Assembly: GCF_000495795.1 (NCBI RefSeq) | Contig: NZ_AWGD01000036.1 | Coordinates: forward strand, 1-64,000 | Direction: 5' to 3' | Length of the DNA stretch: 64,000 nucleotides | DNA from: Asticcacaulis sp. AC460 | GTDB taxonomy: Bacteria > Pseudomonadota > Alphaproteobacteria > Caulobacterales > Caulobacteraceae | Shown: in pieces, positions 45,112 through 53,266 of the stretch | Numbering within the stretch: position 1 is the stretch's first letter | Layout: the number at the start of each line of letters is the position of its first letter | Made by a program: the position numbers and the translations under genes | The notes under the pieces: model-generated | The model's database searches: none | Told to the model about the DNA's origin: nothing | What the model saw: only the letters and a program-made list of their open reading frames with translations

Positions 45112-46323
45112 ATGGACTTTAAGGTCTGGCTCCGGCTCGGCGCGGCCCAGGCCGGCGTCTTTGCCTGCGGCGCCCTGTGCTGGGCCGCCGCCGCGGCGGG
45201 CCATGTGGCGACGGCCATAGTCTGCGCCGTCGCCGGCCTGATCCTGGTCAATATCCTGCTGCTGAGCCAGCGCCGCCGCCAGTCACCCGTCCAGCGCGCG
45301 CCCGACGCCACCTTCGCCTCGGAACAGAGCCGGCGCAGGCTGACGGCTCTGGTTGACGAAACCCCCTCCCCTCTGTTGCTGCAGGAGGAGGACGGCCGGC
45401 TGATCGCCGTCAACCGCGCCGCCCGCCAGATGTTCGACGCGTCGTCGGAATTGCCGGTGGCGACGCGGTGGGCGCTGCTGGGGCCCGGCGACCGGCTGGA
45501 CAGCCTGCGCGGCCAGATCGACTGGCGCGGCGGCCGTTACGCCATTCACAAGGCGAAACTGGACCACGCCCTGCTGGCCATCCTGATCGATATCACGCCC
45601 GAAGTCCGCGCCGCCGAGGCGTCGGCTCTGCGCGACCTGCTCAAGGTGCTGAACCACGAGCTGATGAACGCCCTGACGCCGGTCGCCTCGATGAGCCGCA
45701 GCGCGCTGGAGCTCATCGACGACAATACCGCCGAGAGCCTGAACCTCGCGCGCGGGGCGTTGGGGACCGTGGTCGCCCGGACCGAAGGCCTGGTCGGTTT
45801 TGTCGATTCGTACCGCGTCCTGACACGGTTGCCGCCGCCGGATCTTCAACGGGTGGCCCTGGCGCCGTTTGCCGGCGAGATCGAGCAGGCCTTCCGGGCG
45901 CAATGGCAGCCGCGCGGCGTCGCGCTGGAACTGAGCGCAGAGGTCGCCGCCGCTATCGTGGTGATGGACGCGGAACAGGTGCGGCTGTGCCTGACCAACC
46001 TGTTGAACAATGCCGCCGAGGCCGCGATAGACAGCCCGTCACCGCGCGTGAGGCTGGGGTTCAGCCTGGGCGAGCGGCATGTCGAGGTCTCCGTCGAAGA
46101 CAGTGGCCGCGGTATCGAACCGGCCATGGCCGAGACCATCTTCCTGCCCTTCTACACGACCAAGGCGACGGGAACGGGGGTGGGTCTGAGCCTGGCGCGG
46201 CAGATCCTGCAGGGGCACGGCAGCAGCCTCGTGCTGCGTCCCGACGGAGAGCTGGGCGGGGCGCATTTCTGTTTTACGCTGCAGCGGCCGGAAAACGCCG
46301 CCAATCCCTGGGAAGGCAGCTGA
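45112..46323 (+). CDS. Sensor histidine kinase
   Basis: A 403-residue membrane kinase. Two hydrophobic segments at about 10-52 anchor it, followed by a PAS-like stretch (DETPSPLLLQEEDGRLIAVNRAAR), the phospho-acceptor H182 in LNHELMNALTPV, and an ATPase domain with N box NLLNNAAEAA, G1 DSGRGI and G2 GTGVGLSLA. No large periplasmic sensor loop is seen, so the input may come from the membrane or from the ABC exporter itself. Partner of the preceding response regulator. Confidence 0.92.
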   Translation: MDFKVWLRLGAAQAGVFACGALCWAAAAAGHVATAIVCAVAGLILVNILLLSQRRRQSPVQRAPDATFASEQSRRRLTALVDETPSPLLLQEEDGRLIAVNRAARQMFDASSELPVATRWALLGPGDRLDSLRGQIDWRGGRYAIHKAKLDHALLAILIDITPEVRAAEASALRDLLKVLNHELMNALTPVASMSRSALELIDDNTAESLNLARGALGTVVARTEGLVGFVDSYRVLTRLPPPDLQRVALAPFAGEIEQAFRAQWQPRGVALELSAEVAAAIVVMDAEQVRLCLTNLLNNAAEAAIDSPSPRVRLGFSLGERHVEVSVEDSGRGIEPAMAETIFLPFYTTKATGTGVGLSLARQILQGHGSSLVLRPDGELGGAHFCFTLQRPENAANPWEGS

Positions 46324-46437
46324 GTCCGCCTTATCGAAGTTTTACGATCCCGCTGGCCATAGGGATAATAATCTTACCCGCAGACTCGTACTGTCGCCTT
46401 TCCAGGCAAAGCTTTCATGACAGTATCGGAGTCTTCC

Positions 46438-46635
46438 ATGGCCGCCACACAGCGACCTGCGCAACATAACGATTCTCTCGATGTTGACCAGAAACGTGCC
46501 GACCAGGGTGAAACCTTGCGAAACAAGGCCGGCGCCCCGCGTAATCCGCACACTGGCGCAGGCCATGATGAACGCGGCCAGTACGGCAAGAGCAGCGCCA
46601 ATCCTGAAACCCACCAAAGTCAAACCAAGCGCTAA
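46438..46635 (+). CDS. Small hydrophilic protein, unknown function
   Basis: A 65-residue protein without hydrophobic segment, rich in Q, N, D, H, G and R (MAATQRPAQHND to SQTKR), probably disordered. Start at 46438 is supported by GGAG six bases upstream; an ATG at 46417 is less likely. First of four co-directional genes ending with a CBS-domain protein. I do not recognise a family; the composition recalls hydrophilin-type stress proteins. Confidence 0.65.
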   Translation: MAATQRPAQHNDSLDVDQKRADQGETLRNKAGAPRNPHTGAGHDERGQYGKSSANPETHQSQTKR

Positions 46636-46647
46636 AAGGAGTTCGCC

Positions 46648-46971
46648 ATGCGCAACATGTCCCCTCCCCCGCACAAACAAGACAATGGAATGGACCGGAC
46701 CCACAAGGCCATGAGCCCAAGGATCCATCGCGATAATGACCATGATCGCGAGACCCATAAGGCTGCCCCAGCCAGCGAGACCGGCAACGCAAGCGAACGT
46801 CGCCAGCCGGAACCGGCCGTCGGCGGGCGTTTCGGCGCCCACCATTACAGCGGCGATCAGGACAAGCGCGGCTACGAACGCTCTTACCAGCGTGAGCACA
46901 ACCAGATTGGCCGCTACGAGCGCAGCGCCCACGACCTTCAGAAGGACGGCCGCCAAAATCGTGAAGATTAG
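46648..46971 (+). CDS. Small hydrophilic protein, unknown function
   Basis: A 107-residue, highly charged and His/Arg/Asp-rich protein with no membrane segment. GAHHYSGDQDKRGYERSYQRE is the most structured-looking part. Ribosome-binding site AAAGGAG eight bases before the ATG, 12 bases after the previous stop. Probably disordered; no family recognised. Member of the 46438-47610 operon. Confidence 0.68.
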   Translation: MRNMSPPPHKQDNGMDRTHKAMSPRIHRDNDHDRETHKAAPASETGNASERRQPEPAVGGRFGAHHYSGDQDKRGYERSYQREHNQIGRYERSAHDLQKDGRQNRED

Positions 46972-47004
46972 GGCCGCAAATATTAACCCCAGAGGAGAAT
47001 GCCT

Positions 47005-47178
47005 ATGATCGTCATTACCGCCATACGGTCGTTCGTCGACGGCTTCCTTCGTGGCCCCGTCGGCCGCAAGAAATACCTGCGGGCCGAGAAAAAGCAGATC
47101 AACGACCTGAACGAAGATCAGATCGACTCGATGATCGACGACACCTTCCCCGCCAGCGATCCGCCTGGCACCTACTAG
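47005..47178 (+). CDS. Small protein with C-terminal DTFPASDPP motif
   Basis: Translated by hand: a 57-residue protein from ATG 47005 to TAG 47178, preceded by GAGGAGA. An N-terminal amphipathic part (MIVITAIRSFVDGFLRGP) is followed by a charged helix and the ending DDTFPASDPPGTY. The DTFPASDPP ending recurs in small alphaproteobacterial proteins of unknown function, from memory. It lies between the hydrophilic protein and the CBS gene (15 bases). Confidence 0.75.
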   Translation: MIVITAIRSFVDGFLRGPVGRKKYLRAEKKQINDLNEDQIDSMIDDTFPASDPPGTY

Positions 47179-47193
47179 ATACAGGAGGTTCCC

Positions 47194-47610
47194 ATGCTTG
47201 TCCGGGATATCATGACCACAAAATTCCATCTCGTCTCGCCCCAGACGAGCCTTGGTGAGGCCGCCAAACTGATGCGCGATGGCGACTTCGGTTACCTGCC
47301 GGTCGGCGACAACGACCGGCTGAAAGGGGCCGTCACCGACCGGGACATGGTCATCCGCGGCCTGGCCGAGGGACGCGGTCCCAATGCAACGGTGGCAGAG
47401 GTCCTGTCGGAACAGATCGTCTACTGCTTCGACGATGATGAAATCGCTGAAGCGGCCGACATTATGAAGCTGGAACAAATCCGGCGGTTGGCCGTGTTGA
47501 ACCAGGACAAACGCCTGGTGGGCGTGGTTACCTTGGGCGATATCGCCCGGATCACTGAAGACAAACGGCTGACCGGCGACATAGAAACCCAGGTCGCCCA
47601 ACCGAATTGA
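47194..47610 (+). CDS. CBS domain pair protein
   Basis: A 138-residue protein made of two CBS motifs (LVRDIMTTKFHLVSPQTSL; AEVLSEQIVYCFDDDEIAEAA), each followed by the typical RLxGxVTxxD strand (DRLKGAVTDRDM; KRLVGVVTLGDIA). CBS pairs bind adenine nucleotides as energy or stress sensors. Ribosome-binding site AGGAGG. Last gene of the small-protein operon; terminator follows. Confidence 0.92.
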   Translation: MLVRDIMTTKFHLVSPQTSLGEAAKLMRDGDFGYLPVGDNDRLKGAVTDRDMVIRGLAEGRGPNATVAEVLSEQIVYCFDDDEIAEAADIMKLEQIRRLAVLNQDKRLVGVVTLGDIARITEDKRLTGDIETQVAQPN

Positions 47611-47615
47611 GAAAA

Positions 47616-47644
47616 GGACGCTCCGATCGGGGCGTTCTTTTTTT
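47616..47644 (+). terminator. Rho-independent terminator after the CBS gene
   Basis: Stem GGACGCTCC/GGGGCGTTC with GATC loop, followed by seven T residues (47638-47644). It ends the 46438-47610 operon. Confidence 0.9.
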
Positions 47645-47826
47645 AGAGCCTGTTATGAAAATCCGTTGGGCCGAGCCGAAAAGGGCTGGTTTCGAGAACC
47701 GGAGCGGAGCGTACCGTGCTCAAAGAGCGAAGCGTTAGCACAACTTAAAATGCAGTACGTGAGCACCGGAAGCGCAGAAAACGGACCTTTGCAGGCTAGC
47801 CCAACGGATTTGCGAACAGGCTCTTA
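47645..47826. repeat. Interspersed repeat with terminal inverted repeats, copy 1
   Basis: 182 bp with imperfect terminal inverted repeats (AGAGCCTGTT...AAATCCGTTGGGC and complement). The core words GGTTTCGAGAACCGGAGCGG and GTGAGCACCGGAAGCGCAG recur at 61877-62022. This copy has about 35 extra internal bases. Its right end supplies the TAA stop of the small gene at 47824-47961. No ORF inside; it looks like a non-autonomous mobile or REP-type element. Confidence 0.85.
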
Positions 47827-47961
47827 TGCGACGAAGAAAAAAGCGGAATAGACCGTAACGCACAGGGCGGCCACGCCCAGCAACAGCAGGCCCATGCGGT
47901 TATCATCGGCCTGAGGTTTTTCGCGATCATCGTCGCGGTCGTGATGATGAAGACTAAACAC
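47824..47961 (-). CDS. Small single-pass membrane protein
   Basis: A 45-residue protein: charged His/Asp-rich start (FSLHHHDRDDDREKPQADDNR) and one C-terminal transmembrane helix (MGLLLLGVAALCVTVYSAFFFVA). GTG start at 47961 is chosen because GGAG lies six bases upstream. The stop codon lies in the terminal inverted repeat of the adjacent element. Unknown function. Confidence 0.6.
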   Translation of the reverse strand: MFSLHHHDRDDDREKPQADDNRMGLLLLGVAALCVTVYSAFFFVA

Positions 47962-48083
47962 ACATGTCTCCTGAAATCCCGTGACCAGCCTCCCCGGCAG
48001 GTGAACCTTCAGCCTTGCCCGTATCGCCATAATATTGCGCTGCGGGAGACTTAAGCCCGATATAAGCAGGTGATAAGTGGCGG

Positions 48084-48317
48084 TCAGTGGACCGAGGTGG
48101 CGGACAAAGACGAGGCCTCTTCAGCGGACACGACGTCGGCAGGCACTTCGACAACGGACTCAGCCGGCGTTTCGTCGAAGGTGTGTTCCTTGATTTCAAA
48201 CTTCGACTTCAGGAAATAGAAGGCGATCGCCAGGTGCACGATAATCAGGGCAAGCAGCACGAGCCCGATGATCAGGGCAATCAGGCAGCCCGGGTGCATT
48301 TTCTTGTTCGTCGCCAT
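48084..48317 (-). CDS. Small membrane protein, unknown function
   Basis: A 77-residue protein with one transmembrane helix (CLIALIIGLVLLALIIVHLAIAF, about residues 11-33) and an acidic C-terminal tail ending in SATSVH. Preceded by AAAGGGGGG. Orientation: N-terminus basic (MATNKKMH), so the acidic tail is probably periplasmic. Unknown family. Confidence 0.65.
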   Translation of the reverse strand: MATNKKMHPGCLIALIIGLVLLALIIVHLAIAFYFLKSKFEIKEHTFDETPAESVVEVPADVVSAEEASSLSATSVH

Positions 48318-48363
48318 GGATACCCCCCTTTAAAACGACCGCGACATCCTGTTTACCCTGTCC

Positions 48364-48957
48364 ATGCCCCTGGCTCAAGACATTGCTGCCTGCACGGTTT
48401 GCGCCGCCCATCTGCCGCAGGGGCCGCGCCCGGTGGTGCGCGCCGGTGATCCGCGGGCGCGAATCCTCATCATCGGCCAGGCGCCCGGGACGAAGGTCCA
48501 TGCCTCGGGCGTGCCGTGGGACGATGCTTCGGGGACGAGATTGCGCCAATGGCTGGGGGTGACGGCAGACCAGTTCTATGATGAAGCGCGGTTCGCCATC
48601 ATGCCGATGGGGTTCTGTTATCCCGGCCGCGGAAAGGGCGGCGACAATCCGCCGCGTCCCGAATGTGCGCCATTGTGGCATGATCGGATTCTGCAGACCT
48701 TGCCCGAGATTCGGTTGACCGTGCTGATTGGCGCCTACGCCCAGGCGCGCTATCTCGGTGACCGGCGCAAAGCAACCTTGGGCGAAACGGTGCGGGCCTG
48801 GCGCGACTATATCGGCGAAGGTTTTCTGCCGCTGGTCCACCCCAGCCCACGCAACGGCATCTGGCTGCGCAAAAATCCGTGGTTCGAGGCGGAAATTGTG
48901 CCACATCTGCGGGCCGAGGTGGCGAAAGGAATGGAAGGCGATGTGCGGACAGTTTGA
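48364..48957 (+). CDS. Uracil-DNA glycosylase family protein
   Basis: A 197-residue protein of the UDG superfamily. Motif 1 IIGQAPGTKVHASGVPWDD and motif 2 HPSPRN are clear; an N-terminal CTVC pair and a further cysteine (FCYPG, PECAP) might bind metal. Family members excise uracil or related lesions from DNA, though this subgroup (also called UdgX/family-like 'UDG superfamily') is not always proven active. It overlaps the next gene by 17 bases. Confidence 0.88.
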   Translation: MPLAQDIAACTVCAAHLPQGPRPVVRAGDPRARILIIGQAPGTKVHASGVPWDDASGTRLRQWLGVTADQFYDEARFAIMPMGFCYPGRGKGGDNPPRPECAPLWHDRILQTLPEIRLTVLIGAYAQARYLGDRRKATLGETVRAWRDYIGEGFLPLVHPSPRNGIWLRKNPWFEAEIVPHLRAEVAKGMEGDVRTV

Positions 48958-49558
48958 CGTGCTGACAGATCCAAATGTCTTGGCTCTGTTCATCGAATTG
49001 GGAAGCAGGGACAAGATTATCTCAGGCGACCGGCTCACGGTGGTCCCCACGCTTGCAGCGCCCGTAATTGTCGAAGATTCGGAAACGGGGACGCTGGGAT
49101 TTCTACCGGCGCGGTTCGGGCTGGTACCGCACTGGTACACGGGGTTTCTGAAGGATTGGAAGGCCAGTACCTTCAATGCCCGCCTGGAAGAGGCCGACGA
49201 GAAACGCACCTTTCATGGCCCCTGGCGATATCGTCACTGCGTTGTGCCGGCGGAGAGTTTCTTCGAATGGTCTGGACCCAGGTCCGACCGGCAGAAATGG
49301 CGGATCACGCGCGGGGATAACCAGCCTTTGGCCTTTGCAGGGATTTGGGACGAGGCGCGGACGCCCGAGGGCGATGTCTTCAGTTTTGCCATTTTGACCC
49401 GGCCGGCAGGTCCGGATATGCAGGCCATTCATGAGCGTGAACCCGTGGTGCTGGGGCCGGACGAATGGGACGCCTGGTTGCGGCGGCGACCGGTCGGATT
49501 GCGGCGGTATTCGCCGCTGAAGATGCAGAACCTGACCCAGCAAACCTCGCTATTTTGA
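48941..49558 (+). CDS. SRAP family protein (YedK/HMCES type)
   Basis: A 205-residue SOS-response-associated protein that crosslinks through Cys2 to abasic sites in single-stranded DNA. MCGQF starts with the required Cys2; STFNARLE supplies the conserved Asn, PAESFFEW the Glu and IHEREPVVL the His. ATG 48941 is chosen because Cys2 must follow the initiator. Coupling to a uracil-glycosylase-like gene makes biological sense, since glycosylases create abasic sites. It converges with the GH172 gene (9-base overlap). Confidence 0.93.
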   Translation: MCGQFDVLTDPNVLALFIELGSRDKIISGDRLTVVPTLAAPVIVEDSETGTLGFLPARFGLVPHWYTGFLKDWKASTFNARLEEADEKRTFHGPWRYRHCVVPAESFFEWSGPRSDRQKWRITRGDNQPLAFAGIWDEARTPEGDVFSFAILTRPAGPDMQAIHEREPVVLGPDEWDAWLRRRPVGLRRYSPLKMQNLTQQTSLF

Positions 49559-50758
49559 CGCCGGTTTGCGCAGGTCGGCGGTGCGGTCAGCGACAGGTGC
49601 CAGCGGCGGCAGGCCGTTTTCCGGCCGGTCGAGATAGAACCACGCCACTGCCGAAACGTCGTCGCTGCGGTAGAAGTTGGTCCAGCCGTCGGGCAGCGAC
49701 GGATCGCTCAGCGGTTTGCCGCTGTCCAGCAGTTGCGCGAAACCCTTGCGGCCGCCCGGATCGATGGTCACCGGAATCAGTTTCGCCCCCTGTTTCTGCA
49801 AACGGATAACGTCGGGTTTCATCGCGCCACCGATCTGTTGCAGGGTGACGCGCGCGTTGCCCGCGAAAAAGACCGGGTCCGGTATGTGGAAGCGGTAGAA
49901 GCTCCAACGGCCGGTCGTTTCGTCCGCCACCGGTGCCCCTTGATAGCGGTTGATATAGGCGCCCATGCCCCAGCCCGTACCGGCATAGTCTTCGGCGCCG
50001 GTGCCGTTCAACGTCGGGTGGGTCGTATCGCCGTCCAGCCAGATCTTGACCTCGCCCTCGCCCCACCAGGTCTTTTCGTAGGCGGTGTTGCTCTGGACAT
50101 TGACCGAAGCGCCGAGAAAGCGGCCGCGCCCCGTGACCTTCGGCAGGATTTCGAAATCCTTGCCGAGTTCGGTCGCCCGGTCGCGATGCCACCAGGCATG
50201 GAAATACAGAGCGTCGTCCAGGACGGCGACGGCGCGGTAATCGACGTCGTAGAAGAACAGCGGCACCTCGGTTGCCGACTCGTTGGTGACGACGATGCGG
50301 GCCCCCTTGCGGAACGGCATCGGGATATAGCTGATGAAGGAGCGGCCTTCCGGGCTGCTGAACAGGGCTGTGTCCAGGGTCACCATCTGGCCGGCGTTCT
50401 GCAGGAAGAAGTCACCGAACGGCACGGAAACGGCCGGCGTCTTGGCACCGTCCCAGTAGATGTCGAGCCGCAAACTGCGCAAGCGTTCGGGCGAACGATC
50501 CTGCAGGGTCAACCACATCCGGTCGATGATGCCCGGCCCGGTGATGTCGGCCAGAACCAGGGACTGGCCCTGCGCGATGGTCTCAAAAGCATGGCCCTTG
50601 GCGCCACGGTTTTTCTGGCCGCCCGCGCCGGGTTGGGCTTTCGCGTTTTCCGGACTGGCCCAGCGCGGCGCCTGATCGGCTTTGAAGGTGTACAGGTCGT
50701 CGGCATGGGCAGCCGCAGGAAGCAGCCAGGCAATCAGGATCAGCAAAGCGCGCATCAT
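49550..50758 (-). CDS. DUF2961 / GH172 family protein
   Basis: A 402-residue exported protein with signal peptide MMRALLILIAWLLPAAAHA. The DUF2961 region (ITGPGIIDRMWLTL, RLDIYWDG, GAEDYAGTGWGMG) covers most of it. The family has been classified as GH172, with activities on fructofuranosides and arabinofuranose glycans. Here the acidic GTGAEDY stretch and the YNR-Q-like core are present. It overlaps the CLC transporter stop/start by four bases (ATGA), an odd pairing. A periplasmic glycan hydrolase is likely. Confidence 0.85.
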   Translation of the reverse strand: MMRALLILIAWLLPAAAHADDLYTFKADQAPRWASPENAKAQPGAGGQKNRGAKGHAFETIAQGQSLVLADITGPGIIDRMWLTLQDRSPERLRSLRLDIYWDGAKTPAVSVPFGDFFLQNAGQMVTLDTALFSSPEGRSFISYIPMPFRKGARIVVTNESATEVPLFFYDVDYRAVAVLDDALYFHAWWHRDRATELGKDFEILPKVTGRGRFLGASVNVQSNTAYEKTWWGEGEVKIWLDGDTTHPTLNGTGAEDYAGTGWGMGAYINRYQGAPVADETTGRWSFYRFHIPDPVFFAGNARVTLQQIGGAMKPDVIRLQKQGAKLIPVTIDPGGRKGFAQLLDSGKPLSDPSLPDGWTNFYRSDDVSAVAWFYLDRPENGLPPLAPVADRTADLRKPASK

Positions 50759-52545
50759 TGCTCTCCGAAAAACTCACGCTGGGTCTTTTCCAGCTCTTCG
50801 GCGTAGCGCCGGTTGACATAGCGTTCCGTCAGCAGGCCCAGGAGTTTGTGGTCCTCATTGACCACCGCCAGGTCGTCAACGGCGAAGTGTTCGAACATGC
50901 GCAGGATGGCGACGATGTCCATGTCCGGCCGGACATAGACCTCGGTCTGTTGGGTCACGCTGCTGAGCGGCGCCGCGAGATCAAGCTTGTCCTGATAGGC
51001 GTCCGCCGTCGGCAGGATACCGCGGTAATCGCCATTGCCGTCGACCAGCAGCACTCGCGCCGTCGATCCCAGCGGGACCTGTTCGCGCAAATCGGCGACG
51101 CTGAGGTCGTCGCGCAGGGTGGTATGGTTGCGCCGCATCAGGCTTTGGGCGGTCAAGGATTTCACCCAGCCGACGTCGCGGGCGGAACGGATCGACTGGC
51201 CACGAAGATGCAGGCGCCAGGTCGAGAAGGAATAGCCAAACTTGTCGCGGACGATGGCGGCGCTGACCAGGGCGGCGGTGACCACGGCGGCGGTCAGGGC
51301 GAAGTCGTGGGTCACTTCCAGCACCATGAACGACATGGTCATGGGGCCGCCGACCACGGCCACGGCCAGGGCGCCCATGCCGACCAGGGCGGCGTTGGTG
51401 GTGTCCAGCATGGCGGCCGGATAGATGTAGTTGACTCCTTGCGCGAAGGCCGCGCCGATCAGCGAGCCTAGAAACAGCGAGGCAAAGAACAGCCCGCCGC
51501 GGAAGCCGAAGGCCAGCGAAATGACCGAGGCCATGACCTTCAGGGCGAACACGGCCAACAGGGTGGTGACCAGGGGTTGCTGGTCGAGATAGAGGTGCAT
51601 GGCGCCGTGGCCGGACGACAGGACCTGGGGGAAGATGAAGGCCAGGGGCATCAGCAGGATGCCGCCGGCGACCGGCCGCCAGATCTCGCCGATCGGCAGC
51701 TTGCGCACAACGATTTCAGCCAAGGCGACCAGGCGCATGATCAATATGCCCAGGCCGGCGCAGATGATCCCAAGAACGGCATAGAGCAGGTAGCCCTGGA
51801 TATCGATGGCGCGGCCGATGGTGCTGGCCATAACGAAGGGTTCGTTGTGCATCAGGGCGGCGGCCAGGACGGCCATGAGCGAGGCCGCCGCCACGGGCGC
51901 CAGGGTGGCCGGGGTGTAGGCGCCCAGCACGATTTCGAAGGCATAGAAGGCGCCGGCCAGAGGCGCACCGAAGGCGGCACCGATGGCGCCCCCTGCACCG
52001 GCACCGACCAGGGTGCGAAGCGAGGCGCGTTTCAGCTCCAGCCATTGCCCGATCTTGGAAGCGATGCCGCCGCCCATCTGGGCGAAGGCGGCTTCGAGCC
52101 CGACCGAGGCGCCGAAGCCGTTGGAAACCAGGGTCTGCAGCGAGACGATCATGCTATCGCGCGCCGGGATGCGGCCGCCGTGCAGGGCATTGGCCTCGAC
52201 GGCGTCGATGGGCGCGCGGGTGCGCCTGGGAAAGGCAAAGCGGATCATCGCCAGGACCAGCCCCCCGGCCGGCAGGGCCAGAATGTGCCACCAGTCGAGC
52301 TGAAGTTGGCCGCTGAGGCGCAGGTCGGGCGAAAAGCCGTAGAACAGGACCTGCATGGCATGGGCGACGTGGGCCAGGGCGGCCGACATCACCCCGGCCA
52401 GCAGGCCGACGCCGGCGGCCAGAAGGATGAACAGCAGGTCGGATGTTTGCAGGATACGGCGGATACGCGCGGCGCCGCGCACCACCGGGCGGGTCACGGC
52501 CTTGCCGATATCCCGGCCCAAATCCTGGTCATTCTGAAGCGCCAT
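50755..52545 (-). CDS. CLC-type chloride channel/transporter with CBS domains
   Basis: A 596-residue membrane protein: ten or more helices (about 35-430) of the voltage-gated chloride channel family, then two CBS motifs (about 455-590). The filter motif is altered: GLEAAFAQ stands where GREGP is usual, with the gating glutamate kept, while the inner region reads GAPLAGAFYAFE as expected. ATG at 52545 is chosen; a GTG at 52572 is possible and neither has a good ribosome-binding site. Its end overlaps the GH172 start. Confidence 0.9.
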   Translation of the reverse strand: MALQNDQDLGRDIGKAVTRPVVRGAARIRRILQTSDLLFILLAAGVGLLAGVMSAALAHVAHAMQVLFYGFSPDLRLSGQLQLDWWHILALPAGGLVLAMIRFAFPRRTRAPIDAVEANALHGGRIPARDSMIVSLQTLVSNGFGASVGLEAAFAQMGGGIASKIGQWLELKRASLRTLVGAGAGGAIGAAFGAPLAGAFYAFEIVLGAYTPATLAPVAAASLMAVLAAALMHNEPFVMASTIGRAIDIQGYLLYAVLGIICAGLGILIMRLVALAEIVVRKLPIGEIWRPVAGGILLMPLAFIFPQVLSSGHGAMHLYLDQQPLVTTLLAVFALKVMASVISLAFGFRGGLFFASLFLGSLIGAAFAQGVNYIYPAAMLDTTNAALVGMGALAVAVVGGPMTMSFMVLEVTHDFALTAAVVTAALVSAAIVRDKFGYSFSTWRLHLRGQSIRSARDVGWVKSLTAQSLMRRNHTTLRDDLSVADLREQVPLGSTARVLLVDGNGDYRGILPTADAYQDKLDLAAPLSSVTQQTEVYVRPDMDIVAILRMFEHFAVDDLAVVNEDHKLLGLLTERYVNRRYAEELEKTQREFFGEQ

Positions 52546-52593
52546 CTGCGGCCCCGGTGACTCACCTGGCACAAGGTAGGCCGGGACCGCCGA

Positions 52594-53142
52594 TTATGCC
52601 AGCAATTCCCGCAGCATCGCCTTGGCGGAATCGAAAGCGTGGGTATCGCGCCGCATCTGTGAGGTGAGGACCGCCCCCTGGAACAAAAGATTGATCCGGC
52701 GGCCGGTTTCCCTGGGGTCGGCGAAGCCGGCGGCGCCGGCCAGTTCGGCAAACCGCGTCTCGACATAGTCTGCCGAAGCCTGGCCGCGGGCGGTGATGCC
52801 GTCATGCTTGCCGGCAAATTCCTGGGATGCGCGCATGGCCAGGCAACCGCGATAGCAAGCCTGCGACTCCATCAGTTCGCGCCGGATATCGAAGATGGCG
52901 GCGATCTGCTCACGCGGGTCGGTGCTGCGCGCCAGGGCCGGCGCGAACAGGGTATCCTGGGCTTCGCAGCCATATTGATCCAGCACCGCCTCGATCAGGT
53001 CTTCCTTGGACGGGAAGTACTTATAGAGGGTGCGCTTGGAAATGCCAGTGTCCGCCATGACCGCATCGATGCCGGTGGCGTGGAAACCGCCCTGCTGGAA
53101 ACGGTCCAGCGCGCGATCGATAATCTCCTGTTTCTTGCTCAT
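52594..53142 (-). CDS. TetR/AcrR family repressor
   Basis: A 182-residue TetR regulator. N-terminal HTH: GGFHATGIDAVMADTGISKRTLYKYFPSKEDL (key words DTGISKRTLYKYF). The C-terminal domain contains CYRGCLAM typical of the AcrR-like group that controls a neighbouring oxidoreductase. It diverges from the SDR gene; a double palindromic operator lies between them. Confidence 0.93.
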   Translation of the reverse strand: MSKKQEIIDRALDRFQQGGFHATGIDAVMADTGISKRTLYKYFPSKEDLIEAVLDQYGCEAQDTLFAPALARSTDPREQIAAIFDIRRELMESQACYRGCLAMRASQEFAGKHDGITARGQASADYVETRFAELAGAAGFADPRETGRRINLLFQGAVLTSQMRRDTHAFDSAKAMLRELLA

Positions 53143-53164
53143 GAATTTTTTCTACCAGATGCGC

Positions 53165-53220
53165 TTGACAATGTAAACTGATCTGTTTACATCACCCCAT
53201 GTAAACAGATCAGTTTACAT
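53165..53220. promoter_or_regulatory. Double TetR operator with embedded promoter
   Basis: Two 22-bp sites (53171-53192 and 53199-53220), each near-symmetric with TGTAAAC and GTTTACA half-sites, are exact reverse complements of each other across six bases. TTGACA at 53165-53170 is a good -35 box pointing to the SDR gene, so bound repressor would cover the promoter. Confidence 0.9.
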
Positions 53221-53266
53221 CTAAACGCGCCGCCCTAACCGACGGCCTCATCAATAGGAGAACGTC

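Noticed and set aside
46342-47601. Minus-strand frame covering the small-protein operon
   Set aside because: It has hydrophobic stretches, but the plus strand shows four ribosome-binding sites, a recognisable CBS protein and a terminator.
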